A stretch of 64,000 nt of DNA. Origin: Gavia stellata (taxonomy: Eukaryota; Chordata; Aves; Gaviiformes; Gaviidae). The stretch covers positions 14,884,687-14,948,686 of the forward strand of contig NC_082598.1 of assembly GCF_030936135.1 (NCBI RefSeq), in the 5' to 3' direction. The notes under the pieces are model-generated. The model did no database searches, was not told where the DNA came from, and saw only the letters and a program-made list of their open reading frames with translations. Below, in pieces: positions 33,320 through 48,300 of the stretch (position 1 is its first letter; every line of letters starts with the position of its first letter). The position numbers and the translations under genes were made by a program.

Positions 33320-36300
33320 TCATTGTTCCAATTCGCTTTCATTCTGCAAGGTCTTCATAGCTAAACCCCAGAGGGTCATGCTGGAGAAGAACGGTCCTTC
33401 ATTATTCTTGTATGCAGCAGATGATGTTCGACTACCTAGTGGATCATTACAATGACTGTCCAAGCTAACCATAGAGGAACGAATCATGGGAATATTATCA
33501 GACTGTAAGGGTTCTTCTGCAGAAGATACATCTACATCTGCATAAGCATATGGTGGTGGTGGTGGAGTTTGCTGTGTCTGAGCTTTTGGGAGTTTAGTTG
33601 AATCCACATTCACTTTCTGTTGTTTTGCTGAGTCATGGTGTTGAATCATCGATCGCAACTTACAGTAAGAATCCGCAGAACTATCAAATTCAGTTGAATT
33701 TGCAGTTGGACGAATGGGAAATTTAACGGACACTGGTAACAATGTAACAGACATTTCTTGGCCAAAAGAGTCAGAACTCTGAGATCTGTCAAGATCAGAA
33801 GTTTCAATCCCTTGAGTAAATTCATCTAGGGTGTTTGGACCTTCATCAGTGGCTTTACAATGCATTTTCTTGTGCCGCCGTAAAACAGCAGAGCGAGTGA
33901 AGCATTTGTTACACGTTTCACAGGTATAGGGTTTTTCTCCTGTATGAGTCCTCACATGTCTACGCAGGTCACCAGAGCCTGCAAAACATTTCCCTGCAAG
34001 ACAGAAGTGATGTATTAAGATTCTGTTCTTAACACAAGTGCATAAACATATTTTAATTAGAGAAAATATCAAATAATAAGGTATGGTATGTCCCAATTGT
34101 GGTACTTTGTTTATCTAGAACAGGTTCAAACAAGTGCCATCTATTTTTACAATTCAATGACTTGTTTCTTCTTCTTGATGAGATTTTCTAGCTTGTGTTG
34201 CCCAGTGCTTTAGTTTTTGTCTCCAGAGACAGGAATAGCCATTAGTATTTGAAAGCTGTGAGTGCTCTCAGTTTGTATCAGTCTTCATGCAGGAAAAAAA
34301 ATTTAAAATAATCAATTTAATTCGTCTGTCTGGAAAAACAGTATGCTGATAAGCTTCTAAATATATTCCTCCAGTGAGAATTGCATCATGGAAAGTAATG
34401 GTTTGTTCATTACCAAGGAACTATTCTTAAAGTACTGACAAAGTTAGCTTTTTTGTTAACTTTGAACTAACGTAATGCAGCAGTCCATTTTTTATATTCT
34501 AGCCAGACAATGTGCCAAAACTGTAATTTTTATTGCCGTAAATATTGGAATACAATAAAATATTCAACTGTTTACCTATTTTCAGAACCATAGGCTCAAA
34601 TAAGCTCAATTACCACACTGCAAAGAAAAAAGTGTCTGAGGCTGAACCAAGGCAAAGTGTAGAAGAACAAGCAGAACATGAGACCACCGATTTCCAGAAT
34701 TGCTATGTGATTCAGACACCTCACATTTTTTAGAACAGTATAAATATGCTGGTACCTATTTGTGATTTTATCTTATTTTACCTAGGTTAAAGTTTATTTT
34801 ATTTTGTGTGGACAGATCCCAACTAAAATGAACTTTCTTATCTGAAAGCCTAGTATAACTGCAGTCGCTGGTTTTGGCATCATACTTTTCATTCTACTGC
34901 CCAGATTTCTCTTCAGAAAAGCCATTAAACAGTAACAAATTACAAATTACTAGAATAATACGTGGATTTTTTGCATAATGCGAATGATTTCTTAATGATT
35001 GATCAGATCCTCTGTGCACAATTTTCACCTTCTCAGTGCAACATGACCTGGCTAAAATGAAAAATAATCAAAAGACCACTACAAGACAAGATGAAAATAA
35101 GTCTATTTTAATGACAACAACACAACTGTTTCTTTATACTTTCATATCCTGCCTGTCTGTATTTCTTCCCTCTGATGCAAGACGTCCTGACAATTTTGGC
35201 TTTTCTTGTGCCTCAGGACATTACAAATAAAACATACTGCAGGTGGACATTATCATATGGAGCTACCCTCCTCCAAAGCTGATTCCTCAGAACATGAATG
35301 AAATTATACCGAAATAGCACTTAAGGGCAGAAAAGTAAGTAGTATGCAGGATGTGATGTAACATATGAGATAAGGATAGACAACACAATTTCTGAGAACT
35401 ATGTTATACAAGGATGAATCATCGATCGAAGAGTAATTTTCAGACCACCTGGAAGCATGACCTATCTAGCAGATTTTGAAAACGGGTGTTCTCTGGTATG
35501 AAGCATTAATCAAGTTTTGATTTTATTCCAGAAGCAAAGTAGCAAAAGGTTGTTATTATCAACTCTGTGGTTGAATGCAGTTAAATCCAAACAGTATTCA
35601 ATTGGGGAAAAAAAAAAAGAAAAAATTCCATCGACAGCCAAGTGATACCAAACCTAGCTTTCCATCAGAAAGGACTATACTGAAAATAAATCAATTTTTG
35701 AAGCAGCTAGTATCAGTACTTCTCTAGCAAACATGTACACAATCAATGTTGATTCCTCTTATTTCCTTTCTCTATTCTTCAACTGAAATTAACTTTTGAA
35801 CTTATTTACAACAGTTAAAGGAGTTTAATACACCAAAGGGAAGACTATGAAGTATGCAAGACAGAAGATTTTGTGAAAAACTTTCACAACATGGTATTTT
35901 AATTTAAAATCATTTTTGTTAATTGTTATTCTGCTAACATAGGAAAATTTACTTATCATTTAAAAAACAAAGACACAACCAAGCTATGAACGGTACATCT
36001 TACCACATGCTGAACAGCTGTATGGTCTCTCTCCGGTATGCCTAATTCTGTGCTTTACTAATTTTCGTTGCATGTTGAATGACTTCCCACATTCATCACA
36101 GGTAAATACTTTATCTGCTGTATGGGTCTTTTTGTGCTCCTTTAAATTACTAAAGTTACTGAATCCTAGGAAAATATAACAGACACTGAGATTAAAATTA
36201 CTCCTCACATTTCAATCAAAAAACCTCAGAGGCAGAAACTTTGGTTCTTACATACCTCTGCCACAGATATCACACAGATGAGGCTTTTCTCCAGAATGAA

Positions 36301-39300
36301 TAATAATATGACGCTGAACGTCACCAGAAGCAGCAAATCTGTAACAGAATGCAGAAACCAAATCACTGTCTTTATAAGCCCCATATACTCCTAAACTGAG
36401 TATCATGTGGAAATCAACTATAATGAATGCCTGGTGTTCTGAACAAAGATTAAAATCTAAAACACAGATACCTAAATGGATGCATTTAAGAAAATAATTT
36501 TGAAACTGGCAATGTCCAATTAAATTTATGCTAGAAAAATAAAAAAAAAACCAAAAAAACCCTTTTCACCATTAATGTTTCTAATTTATTCTGCATTTAA
36601 CTTAAGTACAAATGCTACTCCTAAATTAGTGTATTTTCTGTCACCTGTTAGCAGAAGGCAGAAATATTTAGTGCTTTGCTTAAATTTGTGAAGTTTCCCA
36701 TACTTCATAATTCCCATAAAATGTAACAAAAATTATATGACCAAATAATGAAAAAAAAAGGTGAAGGAAACGTACAAACCCACATGATCTATTGTGACTC
36801 ACACTTTTCAAATTACACACAACAGTATATCCTTAACTAAAGGTACCAAAATATAAAAAAAAAAAAATAGTCTGTGGTCTTACTGAATATGTCTCTTATT
36901 ACTGAGACTTGCAACAACACACTTGCAGACATTTATGTATTTTAATCCCATCAGTACACATTTAAACCCAATGTCTTTTAAACAAAACAGAGCAGCATGC
37001 TGCCTTAGCTCTTGGCCCTTAGTTTATCATGAAGATTAAAGAAAACATGAACAAGTTTTATCATGTTAACTTTACTGGGATGAACAATTCTACTCACCTT
37101 TTCCCACAGATTTCACAAATGTATGGCTTTTCACCAGAATGTCGTCGTAAATGTGTCTGGAGATTACCTGCCTGAAGGGACAGTAATTTAAACATTTAAA
37201 TTCAGCTAGCCTGTTGTATGCAGTTAAAAAGACAATGATGGAAACCATGAGACTGGCTTTTTATTCCTAATTCTAAGGCAGTGAAGACTACAAAGCATGT
37301 AGGAACTCAAGTATTCTTATCTAGTAAAGACAGATTACCATGTACTTCAAGACCAAATTGCTTATGTATGCAATTATACATTGACAAGAATAGGGGGAAA
37401 AAAAAGCCTGGAATCAAATGCTAAGGAAAAAGAAAGACCTATAGTTGAAAACAGATCCAGTTATGAGTGAAAATTACAGTATCCAGATTGCAGTGAAGAA
37501 GAAAATTTACTAGTAATATGGTTCATGTTAGTTTCATTTTTCCTGTCCTACAAATAAAATATTATTACATTAGGATGTCTGAATTCACCTACCAGGAGGT
37601 TAAAAAGAAAAGAACAGGGTAAACATTTTTTCAATCTGTAAAATACTGAGTGCCAAATGCTCCAAACCTATAAATATTTACTCATATCAAAAGCAAATGG
37701 AACAGGAGTACACAAATGAACAAATGGGATTATTGGTAACTAATTTTCATTACGTATCTTTCCTCTCCCAATCCTGTAAAAATCATGCCAGTCTAGCAGC
37801 CAAACCAGATAATGGCTAGACAAAACCATGTTTCTTATTCCAGCTCTTCTTTTTTTTTCAGAGCCACTGGTGCTTCTGAATGGCTAATCCACTGAGAGTC
37901 CAGTTCTCAAAGCACAAGATACAGCTAGTCTGGATAGAAGAACTGCAGATGATCCATAAAGTGTGCATATTTCCACAGGCAGTTTTTAACCCTTTCATTC
38001 TCTTTGGTGGATAACTGCCTGGTTTTATCTAAGTACACTAAAGGAACATTAAGTCCTTTCGATCAGGAAAGAAAATTGGGGATACAAAGATTATCATGCC
38101 CTCTTTAGTCACAGTAAGACAACAAAAATGTTACCTGTCAGTAATTTCTTCCCACTCGTTTAGATAATAAATTACCTGTGATGATCAATCACTGTAATCA
38201 CAGCTTATAATATACCAGAACTAAAGTACTGCAGACACACGCAAACAGACACAGAGGACAATATTAAATGGATCACTGTCTGAACCCTGAGACAGCTTTC
38301 TTTAACCCTTGTAAAGTCTTTCTGACAACAGTATGACTGAACCACTGTTCTCTCAGGCCAAACTTTGTAATACTGAAATCCACTCAAAGAGACGCATCAA
38401 AGAGAGGCATTAGGCACCTATTTCTGAGGAAGGAGAAGACTAAACTGACTTCTCCATGGAGCAATTTGTGCTTTGCAAAGACAAGGGATTTTATGCAGAG
38501 ATGCATTTGCGAGAAACATACAAAAGACAGAACCTTTATCTCTATCCATGCCACAAACCAAACCTTATCATAGGCATTTGAAAGTTATTCTGGATAAAGA
38601 CAGAGGGTGAATTTGAAGGGCAACAATTATTCTGAAATAGTTCCCATATCCAGAATAAAAACATTTTACACAGAGTAGCAAGTAGATCCATTTCTTTATT
38701 ACAAGCCTATGTCACTTCCTCCTAATGAGGGCAAAAGCTTGTTATTAACTGTCCTGAGACAAAAAAAAGGTGACAACATCAGTAACTTGTATTCTTCCTA
38801 CACTTTTAAGGTGGTACGCAACCTTGGTTAAAGCATAATACGCCATCCCAATGAAAAAGCAGAAGAGGACTTTCGCTAGCATTTCAGTAAAAGAAAAAAA
38901 AAAAGGTCAAAAGAATCCTCTTACTGACACTGGTTGCATACCACTCCTCACGAATTTGGAGACTAGAGAGATATGCTATACTTCATCCATTTGTAACTGG
39001 CATGCTTTTAAAGTGAAGGAACTAATGCATATGGTCCCCCAAAAGAAGCTCTGCAGAAGGAGGCAGTCAGGACATGGTATCCTGCATCACCAGCCAGAGA
39101 AGGACCACAGAGCAACAAGCTGTATACTAGTAGGAAGGGAAGATGCAGGCTTGGAAGTACAAAAGGCACCTTTTTCTCCAAAAATCAAAGACATTTTAGG
39201 GTTATTTGTTCCAGACTATGAGTTCCTATGTCAATTTTCCCTACTTTCCTCATTTTCTGTTTCACATTCCAACACACAGATTATCAGTTACATTCAGCAG

Positions 39301-42300
39301 AAGCAGAAATACTACCAGGCACAACAACTGCATTGTCTCAAAAGCACAGGACATGAAGACTTAAATAAGGAAAGTGTTACTATATCTGTTCCTGCAGACT
39401 GAGAAGACCAAGAACAAGATTGGAGATGGTCTTTTAAGCAAAAAGGAGATAGTAATTACCCTTGCATCTTACTTTCTGGTAGGTGGAGTCTTACTTATTT
39501 GCACGATTCAAAAGCAAGTACCTCAGAAGTACGCAAGTTCCCTTTTACAACCAGAGAAAGAACTGCAGCACACAAGCTGAATGCTATGGCTCATATTCTG
39601 GACACATAGGTATTATCCATCAATATGTATCTACCTATACGTTCAGGCAAGTGAGGTAAAGGGGAGGGAAGCTCTTTAAATTAAAAAGCAGAAATTTCCG
39701 GTTTTGTTGGGGTTTTTGATTGTTTTTAGTTAAAGAGGAGCAATGCATGTTGCATGAAGAGTTTGTCATGCCTGTCATATGCTCTGAGCGTGTGAAGCTT
39801 TTTTATTCCCTCTTCCCCTACAGTAACGGTAGAGAATACCACTCCATTTGCCAAAAGTACTTTTAATGGAATTTGGAAATACCCACTTTTTTCCTTTAAT
39901 AACTAGAAGTTCAGCCATCAAAAGGAAGGAAAATGCACTTTCTTTGCCTGATAAGCAGACCCAGTTTTGCTCAAATGGCTTGAAAAGCATGATGAAACAG
40001 TATTGCTCACTGGATGCAGTGTTATATTCGTATTTAGTAACAGAGTGGAGGATGCAACTGCATCAGATTCATGGGTCAAAGAAGTCCCACTGGTGGACTG
40101 CAAAACTGGAGCAAGAGAAGCACAAGCACTGGTAGGTGGGTAGACAAAGACCACATAATTCTAATCCTTAAACCATAAGAAAGACCAAAGTTACTCAATC
40201 ATAATTATTATTTAATCTTAGTATAAAATTATGCACCTGTATTGTCTCCTGTACTTAGATGCACATATTCCAACCAAGAAAATAGAAAAGAAATAGACAT
40301 TTTGGAAACGTGAGACAACTAGGCATCAAATTTGTAGAAATACAAATGAATTGTTGTACCCAGAACAGTAAGCAAGCATTGGAGGGCAAATTAAGACAGC
40401 TAAAGCTTAGGCCCTGTATGTAAGTTAGGGAATTTCACGAGAGGTTTTTTTTAAATCATAGCTGAGTTTTGTCACTTCAGAAAGACTGTGCTATTCTTCT
40501 CCATAGAAGGAAACTGACTCAAAATAATCTGCTTAATAATTTATGCCATTTAGGAAGATGAAACTGTACTGTGAATAAAACACTATATAAAATACTAACC
40601 TGTATTTTTTGCAGACACTTTAAAAATACTATTCACAACATATCCCTAAGCATGAGGCAAAAGCATAGTCTGAGAATGAACGTTTTCTGTATTTCAAATA
40701 TAGTTGTGGCTCTGTACAGTTAAACATTCATTTGAAAGTAAAACACATAACACATCTACTGAGAGCAGACAGAATCAAAGGTACAAAAAATATCAAAGAA
40801 ATCTAAAATATTTAACATGTTATTTTCAGATAAGACATTTTAATATTTTATCCCTAAAGTCAAGTCCGTCTTTGAACAAAAAATATCTACAGACTTAAAA
40901 CAAAGTTTATTTTTAGAATCAACACATAGATGCATTTCATTTTCAAGGTTAAGTACCATAATATAAAATATTCCCACCTGTGAGAAGTGTTTCCCACAAA
41001 TGTTACATTCAAAAGGTTTCTCACCTAAAAGGAGAAGAAACAGAACATAGAACTTCTAATAGTTGCAATAAAATACAAATGTTTAAATCGGTACACTTCC
41101 TTTTAAAACATGTAATGTAAGAGTAAAAATATCCCCAAAAGAACACTTACCCATATATTTAAGGGGAAATTCAAGAGGGAACTACAGCATTTACCATTAA
41201 GCTTACAAGGCAGGCTTGCTCAGAAACAGAATTTACCTCTCAAAACAAGTATGTAGAAGAGTTTTGATATGAATACGAGTGTTTTGTAAGTTTTTTAAAA
41301 ATACTTTTTTTCCAAATGAAAGGGGTACCATACCTCCAGGAAGGACAGAACAGATGACAAGGTCCTACAACACCAAAAGCTATGGGAAGTGCACCAGTTT
41401 TTCCACTTGTACACACAAAGGCCCACTCTTCAAAAGAATAAGGAATGCAGAGAAGCTAATTTGGAAGGATTCTGTTTTCTCTGTTCAATGTGTACCATAC
41501 ACTTCTGATCAGCACGTAGCCATTCACTTCCAGCAAATACATATTTGCCTTCAAATTCTCATCCTATGTAAGAGTATCTGATAATTAACCCAAGTATTTT
41601 GCTCCAAAAATCTGAATTTACACATATAAAACTGGTATTCTTGAATCTCCAAAAACATATGAGCAGCTTTAGTAAAAAACTAGTGCAGTCCACTTAGCTT
41701 TTCAAAATAACTTGACTGTCAATCTAGAATGCGACTGCACAATACTTCAATCCTCTAGCTGTCAATTTGAGACAAGTATCATTTTCTAATCACTTTTTCT
41801 CCTCTACAGTACTTCATAATTTTTTTCCCTGTGTAGTTCTTAGTTTCCTAGTTTTTACACTGTGATAAAAATCTCTGTGCCTCTTCTAGAATTTTTAAAA
41901 CCGTAATAATGCTGAAATACCACTGACTTCAATGTCAGTCAGACTTCTAATGATATTTTCATGAGTCTAACTGTACTTTAAAAGGACATATATAATCTGG
42001 CCCATAGGTACAGGGAAGTGAAAGAATTAATGTAAATCCTTGTGATTTTTAATGCAGATATTTCCAGAAGGAAAAAGAGATCTTACACTGTGTTTCATCT
42101 TGGTGCCGATTCAAAACCTGTCTGAAGATTTTTATTTACTTCTTTAATCATAATTTTCCTGATTTTACAGAACAGCTCTCGGCTATTTGTAGCCTTCTCT
42201 TCCAGCAAGTATTCTCTACATCAGTATTCTTCCTCCATTGTTGTTACGAGCAACATCTACAATATCCAGGTGTTGAGGTTCCATTTTCCTTCCCTGCTGC

Positions 42301-45300
42301 CAAATACAGGTGATGTTCTTTCAACAGATTTTAGGATCAAGGACTAAATGCAATTCTCTCAGATTTTAAAGCACAGAGTAAACACACACACTTATGTGGC
42401 TTCACAGATGCCAGTCTCGGCAGTTATTGTGACAACTTGAGGCTAAATCTACTTTTTGTACTTAAGGAAGAATAGAAATCTTATGGCAGTTTCAAGAAAG
42501 CTTTTATTCAATTAAAGATAAAAATTAAGAAACCAATAACTCAACCATAAAGAGCACTGAGGCTTGATTTCATTATGGCTCTAAATTTGCAAAACACTAA
42601 AAATTCTGGTACTGTCAACGCAAATATAAATGAAACCAACAGGGAGCCTGTGGCAACTCAGAAGGCTTCTCACAACTGTAAAAGCATCAAGGTAATTTCA
42701 AATAGAGGATAAAAACCACTAGTAGCAATTTCTGCAGAAATTACCAACAGCAAAAAAAAAAAAAGTTACTGTTGACACAAAGACTATTACCTGAACAGAA
42801 ATCCACCCTGAAATAACCAGAGGGGGAGGGAGGGAATTAGAGGCTCAAATTTCTCAAAACTATTGTTGTAGTAGGCTGGATGCAGCCTCATTTTAACTGT
42901 GCTGATGTACAAAAAGAGTTGGAGTCTTTTTCCCCATGATAAAGATAAAACAAAAAAAGTTTTGTTTGAAAAGAAACATCAAATTAGTTTTTGGAGAACA
43001 ATTCTGCATCTGCATAGAATTCCAAACCACCAGGCATATCAAGTAGCCTATTCCAAGAATGAATTCTAGCAGAAATACTAGATTACTCATAGTGTTGTAG
43101 CATCCTTCAGGTAAAGTGAGGCTAATTGCTTCCTAAGGCGTATTAGTAAGAGTGCAGCTAGCAAGCTGAAGGTGATTCTTCTCTACCTATCATTGGTGAG
43201 ACCATATCTGGAGCCTTAAGAGAAGGCAAACAGGAAATCATACTGCTGTCTATATATCATGGGAAGACATGCAACCAGGTTGTTCTTGAAGGTACATAGT
43301 GATAGGACAAGAGGTGACAGACACAAGTTAGATCATGAGAAATTCTGATTACATACAGGAAAAGAATCTTTTACCCCATGAGGGTGGTCAAACACTGGAA
43401 CTGGTTGCCTGGAGAGCTTGTGGAATCTCTGACCTTGGAGATATCCAAAATTTGACCACACAAGGTCATGAGCAAACCAACCCAATCTAATCTGACCTGC
43501 CTTGAGCAGAAGATTGGATTAGATGACCTCCAGAGGTCTATTCTAATCTAAATTATTCTATGATTCTATGATTGTCATTAAATTCCAAACCAAAAACCGT
43601 ATCTGAGAACACTAATCTTCTCAAAGACCACAGCTGGATCAAAAGCAATAGAGAAAATTTGGGGAAAAGTAGTAACTGAACTACAATTAAGACAATGGTT
43701 AAACAAACATCCAGGGGACTTTACTTTTGAGCCCTTGGACTGTCTTGTGTTTTCTATCTTCTGTTGCATCCTCCTTATTCAACACTGTGCAAGAAGAGAT
43801 GAAGTACACAGTAGTGGGATCAAGGCAGTGGTGTGTCACCTCCAGAGGAGAAAGGCATGAAGGCAGAAACAGTGTTCCTGAAGAGATCACAAAGGCGAGG
43901 AGCAAGACCCACTAAGACATGGAATGCTGGCAACTTGCTCAAGCAAAGCTCAGAATAAAAAGGCTGAGGATCAACAGTGTATTACATGACAGTGTAACTA
44001 TGCTCCTGTTGTTTTCCATCCTGCCAAGAGTTCTTTCCATGGGACTGGGGGCGGGGTTGAGATGTTTCCTGAAAATATTTTTAAAAACAACCAAAACACT
44101 GGATGTTCCTGGATAGGTAAGTACTGTATGAGAGAGATATATTTGCTTCATTTTCTTCAGACACATCAATCTAATAAAAAACATTCAGCCAAGTCAAAAT
44201 CAATCTTAAAGTTAATGCAATAAGCTCTATTTAGAGATTCCTTTAAATATCCGCTAGCAATACAATTAAAACAGCTACACAACCCAACCCAAGAACTGTC
44301 CTTCACATAGACAACTCATCAATGCAACCATGTTAACCTGTCAATTCTTTAGGAGCTCCTAGTGTTCAGGGACAGAGAATTTGACATGTGCTTTTTCTCA
44401 ACAACCACGCCACCACAGCACTTACGCTGAAAGAGTTGTCATTTGTGGGTTAAAAACTGGCTTGCCATTGTGAAAGGTCCATTTTAGTAACTTGCTTCCT
44501 TCATCTCTTCAGCAAAAGCAGATTTGGAGGACTTTCAGTAAGCACTGTAATACTTAAATGCTTGCTAACTTTCCTGCTCAGTTCTAGAAAATGAATGTTT
44601 TTAAATAAAATGGATTAGCTAGCAATTTGCTATGCTTTCTGAAGTGGCAAGATGAATGGAAATGGCTTTTAGCATACACTTACATTACTTACCAGTATAC
44701 CTAATGTTAATGATTCAGATGTGCCCTGTACCTTCAGCTACAGATCCTTCCTATATTAACATCCTCATCGCTATCCACTGCAATTTTCCAAGTACTCTTT
44801 TTGCACTAGTTGGATATTTAAAAACAAATTAAAAAGACCCAAAAATAACAGGCAAGCAAACAGGCATATCTAGTCATATTCTTGCCTCAGTTTTTCCATC
44901 CTTCTTTGATGTGCTTATTATTTGTTAAACTTAGGGTCTTTGTCAGTTTAGCACATCTATAGAACGTTAATGCCACATTAAGTAGCATTCAAGTCTGGAG
45001 TTTTTTGAAAACTATTGGAACAACATGGTATATGAAAAGCTGCATGGAATTCCTGAATCCAATGTATACTCAGACAAGTAGAGAACAAAAGCAACAACAA
45101 AACTGAGTCTAGGATCACTGCTAAAAGGGATTCATATTTACTGTCAAAGTACTGATATATGTATGCTCATTTGCTAAGTGATATTTATTTGACAAGATTG
45201 AGAGAGATGCATTAGTATATTTAATACAGGGAAAAAGAAAGTAAAAAAATATTCAACAGCTTAATCATGGAATAATGCCATCTCAAAGACTTGGAATCAG

Positions 45301-48300
45301 TGGTGTTACCTGACTAGCTAAGGTAATACTTAAAAACCCTTTTTAAAAAAACATATCTGAAGTTGTAGAAATACAATAGAACTTGTTGGTTAAATTGAGC
45401 AGAAAAACTAGTTAATTTAAAGTTAGACTGGATCTTGTTTTTCACAAGAATAAAAAGATACTTAGAAATAAATCTATGCTGGGTTTAAAAATAATATTAC
45501 CCTGTGAGTTTTTAATACAAAGTAAATTCAGAATTCCCATTCACTCTGCAGCCTACTTATCTGCAAGAGCATTACTCTCTAGGTAAATGCAATGAAAGTT
45601 GTTTACACTAGGAAAAAAGTATAAATTAATTATAAAGCATATTTCTACAGGTTAAAAAGAAATTACCACCATGCCCTAATCACTTGTATCTTACAATGAA
45701 TATATGATCAGAGAGAACTGAGGTCATCTATAACAGTTGTAGTATCGTCTTCTATACATTTACACTTTTCATTGTTATCTGACTCAGACTTCTGGGCCAT
45801 CTGACAAACTGACTAGAAACCCCTCTTCTAAATGTAAGACAAAAATAAAATTTTCATTGAAATATCACACAACGTGCTTTTTCAAAAAGAACCCTGAGAA
45901 AACAAATATGAAGGAGCAATCTTTAATACAACTCTCAGCTAAACTCAGTCTTACAGTCTTTATTCCTGTATGATTATTCATTTTAAAATAACCCAAAACC
46001 ACAACCTTTTACAATTAGACCCTTAACCAGCATCTCTGAATCAAAACATACTGCAAGACATGCTCTTTAATTGAAATATTTGGTCTGCAGACCAAGTTAT
46101 TGATAACTGTACCTGTATGAGACCTTTTATGGAGCTCCAAATTGCTTGGATGTTTGAAAGCCTTCCCACATAATTCACAAGTATATTGCCTTTGCGACTG
46201 AAGATTCTGTGATTGCCCTTCTTGTTCCAAAGGACCTTGAGATCTTTCAATTTCAACAGTTTGTTCAAAATTCTCAGAATTCACTAAATCTTCAGCTTCT
46301 TTTTCTTCAGTAACTCTAACATTTGTCACATCCATGGTACTTTCATTTACAGATTCAGTTACTCCTGTTACTCTACTGTCATCTCTTTTAGGCTCAGGCG
46401 GCTGCTCTGCAGATTTCTGAGATCTTAGAAAATTTAACTTTTTGAGGTGTATTGCCTTTTTCAGCCGCATCTGTTTGGTCGGCTGCATAAGCGTGCTTTC
46501 TGTATCTTGATCTGAGGCAGCTTCATTCACGGACTGAACCAGAAAGTTTGATGGTAAATGATCAGAGGTTTCCAGAATACACTCAGAGTGATTGACAGTA
46601 CAAGAATTATTCTCTACTATGTTTATTTCTGTAGACGTGTTGTAAGAAAAGGATTGTTCTGCTACTCTTTCATGATTAGAGCAAGCATTTTGCTTATAGA
46701 ACTGTTTACTGTAAAAGTTGCGTAGTTTGTAATAGTAATTTGGTTGTTTAAATGGAAGCTCTGTGCAGTTGCCATCTAAGGAGTCTTGTGGTGGTTTCTG
46801 TACATCACCTGAGGGTGTGTGAAGATTAACAGACTGCGACGCATGAGAATGGTGGTCAGCCAAGACTTTATTAGCTTGTGTGTCAGATGAGCATTCATGC
46901 AATAGGTTTGTTCCATAACTGTCATTGGCACAGCTAGTATCTGCAGTCAAAGTATTCTGCAGCGAAAATACACTATTACAAGGCATGCTGGCTGTTTGCT
47001 CTACAGCTGCAGAAGATTTTAAAAAAGTGTGGCAAATGTTCAGCACATTTTGCACTTGGAGACACTGCGCAATATCCAACATAGCTTGTACATTGTCCTG
47101 GCTAAGATCCAGGTGAGAGGTGTACATGAAGTCCAAGATTTGGCCTATCCCACCTACATTTTTAATGTCCAAGTGAAAGACATCATTCTTCTGGCCTGAA
47201 GAATTCTGGAAGAGGGTCCTGATAAGGCAAATATCCAAACACAAACAATTCACAAACACTTTTATAAAAAAATACACATACACCTCAAACAGACTGCCTG
47301 GTACGAAACAACTATTTACCCTATAAGAACTTATCTAGATTGCTGTGGTTTTGCAGATGAACGTCTCAAAACTGCTCAATTACTTGTCTTACATATTAGT
47401 ATAAATCAAAGCAAATGATCCTTTATATAACGTTAATTTTCTATTTTTTTTAATGTTTTGAAATCACACCCTACACTTGTGGTTTCCTATCCAGTGTTCT
47501 TTACATGTTAGGTGCAGTGGTGTATTTATGGACTGTTTGCAAAAGTTGGTTGACTCAGAATAGTGTTTCTCCTTCCATCATGGCAAATGAAACAGGACAT
47601 GAGAAACTTTACAGTAAAAAGACGACATCTCAAAGTCAGCTAAACTATTCTCTTCTGGCAACTGAGCTCGTCTGTCAAACTTTATCAGTAAACCTTATTA
47701 AAGTTCTTGTTAGCTCTTTCTCCACAAGTAGATGAGAGGATGGTAATAGTAAACAAGAAGATGGCATTATTTTCAATTATTCTCTCATATCCAAAAATAG
47801 TATTTTTCTTACTGGTACTGGATGAGAACCAAGTAAAAGAACAACGAAGAGTACAAATACATGAACTTAAACCAGCAGTCCAACCAATATCCACTGAATT
47901 GTCATTGAATCCTTGATGTGTCCGAGTTCACAAAACTTCTTACTCTTTGATGTACAGTATTCTTAGCATCAGACCTGTAGTTCTTCACATGCATAACCAG
48001 TCCTAGATTAAGTGGGTTCCTACTCTGCCTCAGTCAGGAATTTCACACCCTTCCATTAAAGCCGCCAGTCTCTAACCTGATACTCTCACACTAAGTGGTG
48101 ATATATAAATGGGGTCAGGTCACTCCTATGTAGCTATTTTCCTACACTAGGAAATGCCCTGAACTTGATGATTCCTCTCTGTGGGTTAACTCTCAAATTA
48201 GGTTTTGTTTAAAGGTGAGTATAATTATCAAGCAAATGAGAGTCTAGGCTATAAATATCTTAAGCAAATGAGAGTCTAGGCTTAAACTTCAGAAATGCAG

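Noticed and set aside
36001-36003. Open frame reading GKMYRS after finger 6 start
   Set aside because: This is read-through across a gtaaga donor at 36003. Joining to 33993 restores CGKCF and intact finger 6.
46015-46112. Continuation of the large ZBTB49 exon frame beyond 46113
   Set aside because: The frame runs into the intron after a good donor (ACAG|gtacag). The known protein continues in the exon at 40978-41024, so the extra residues are not part of the normal product.
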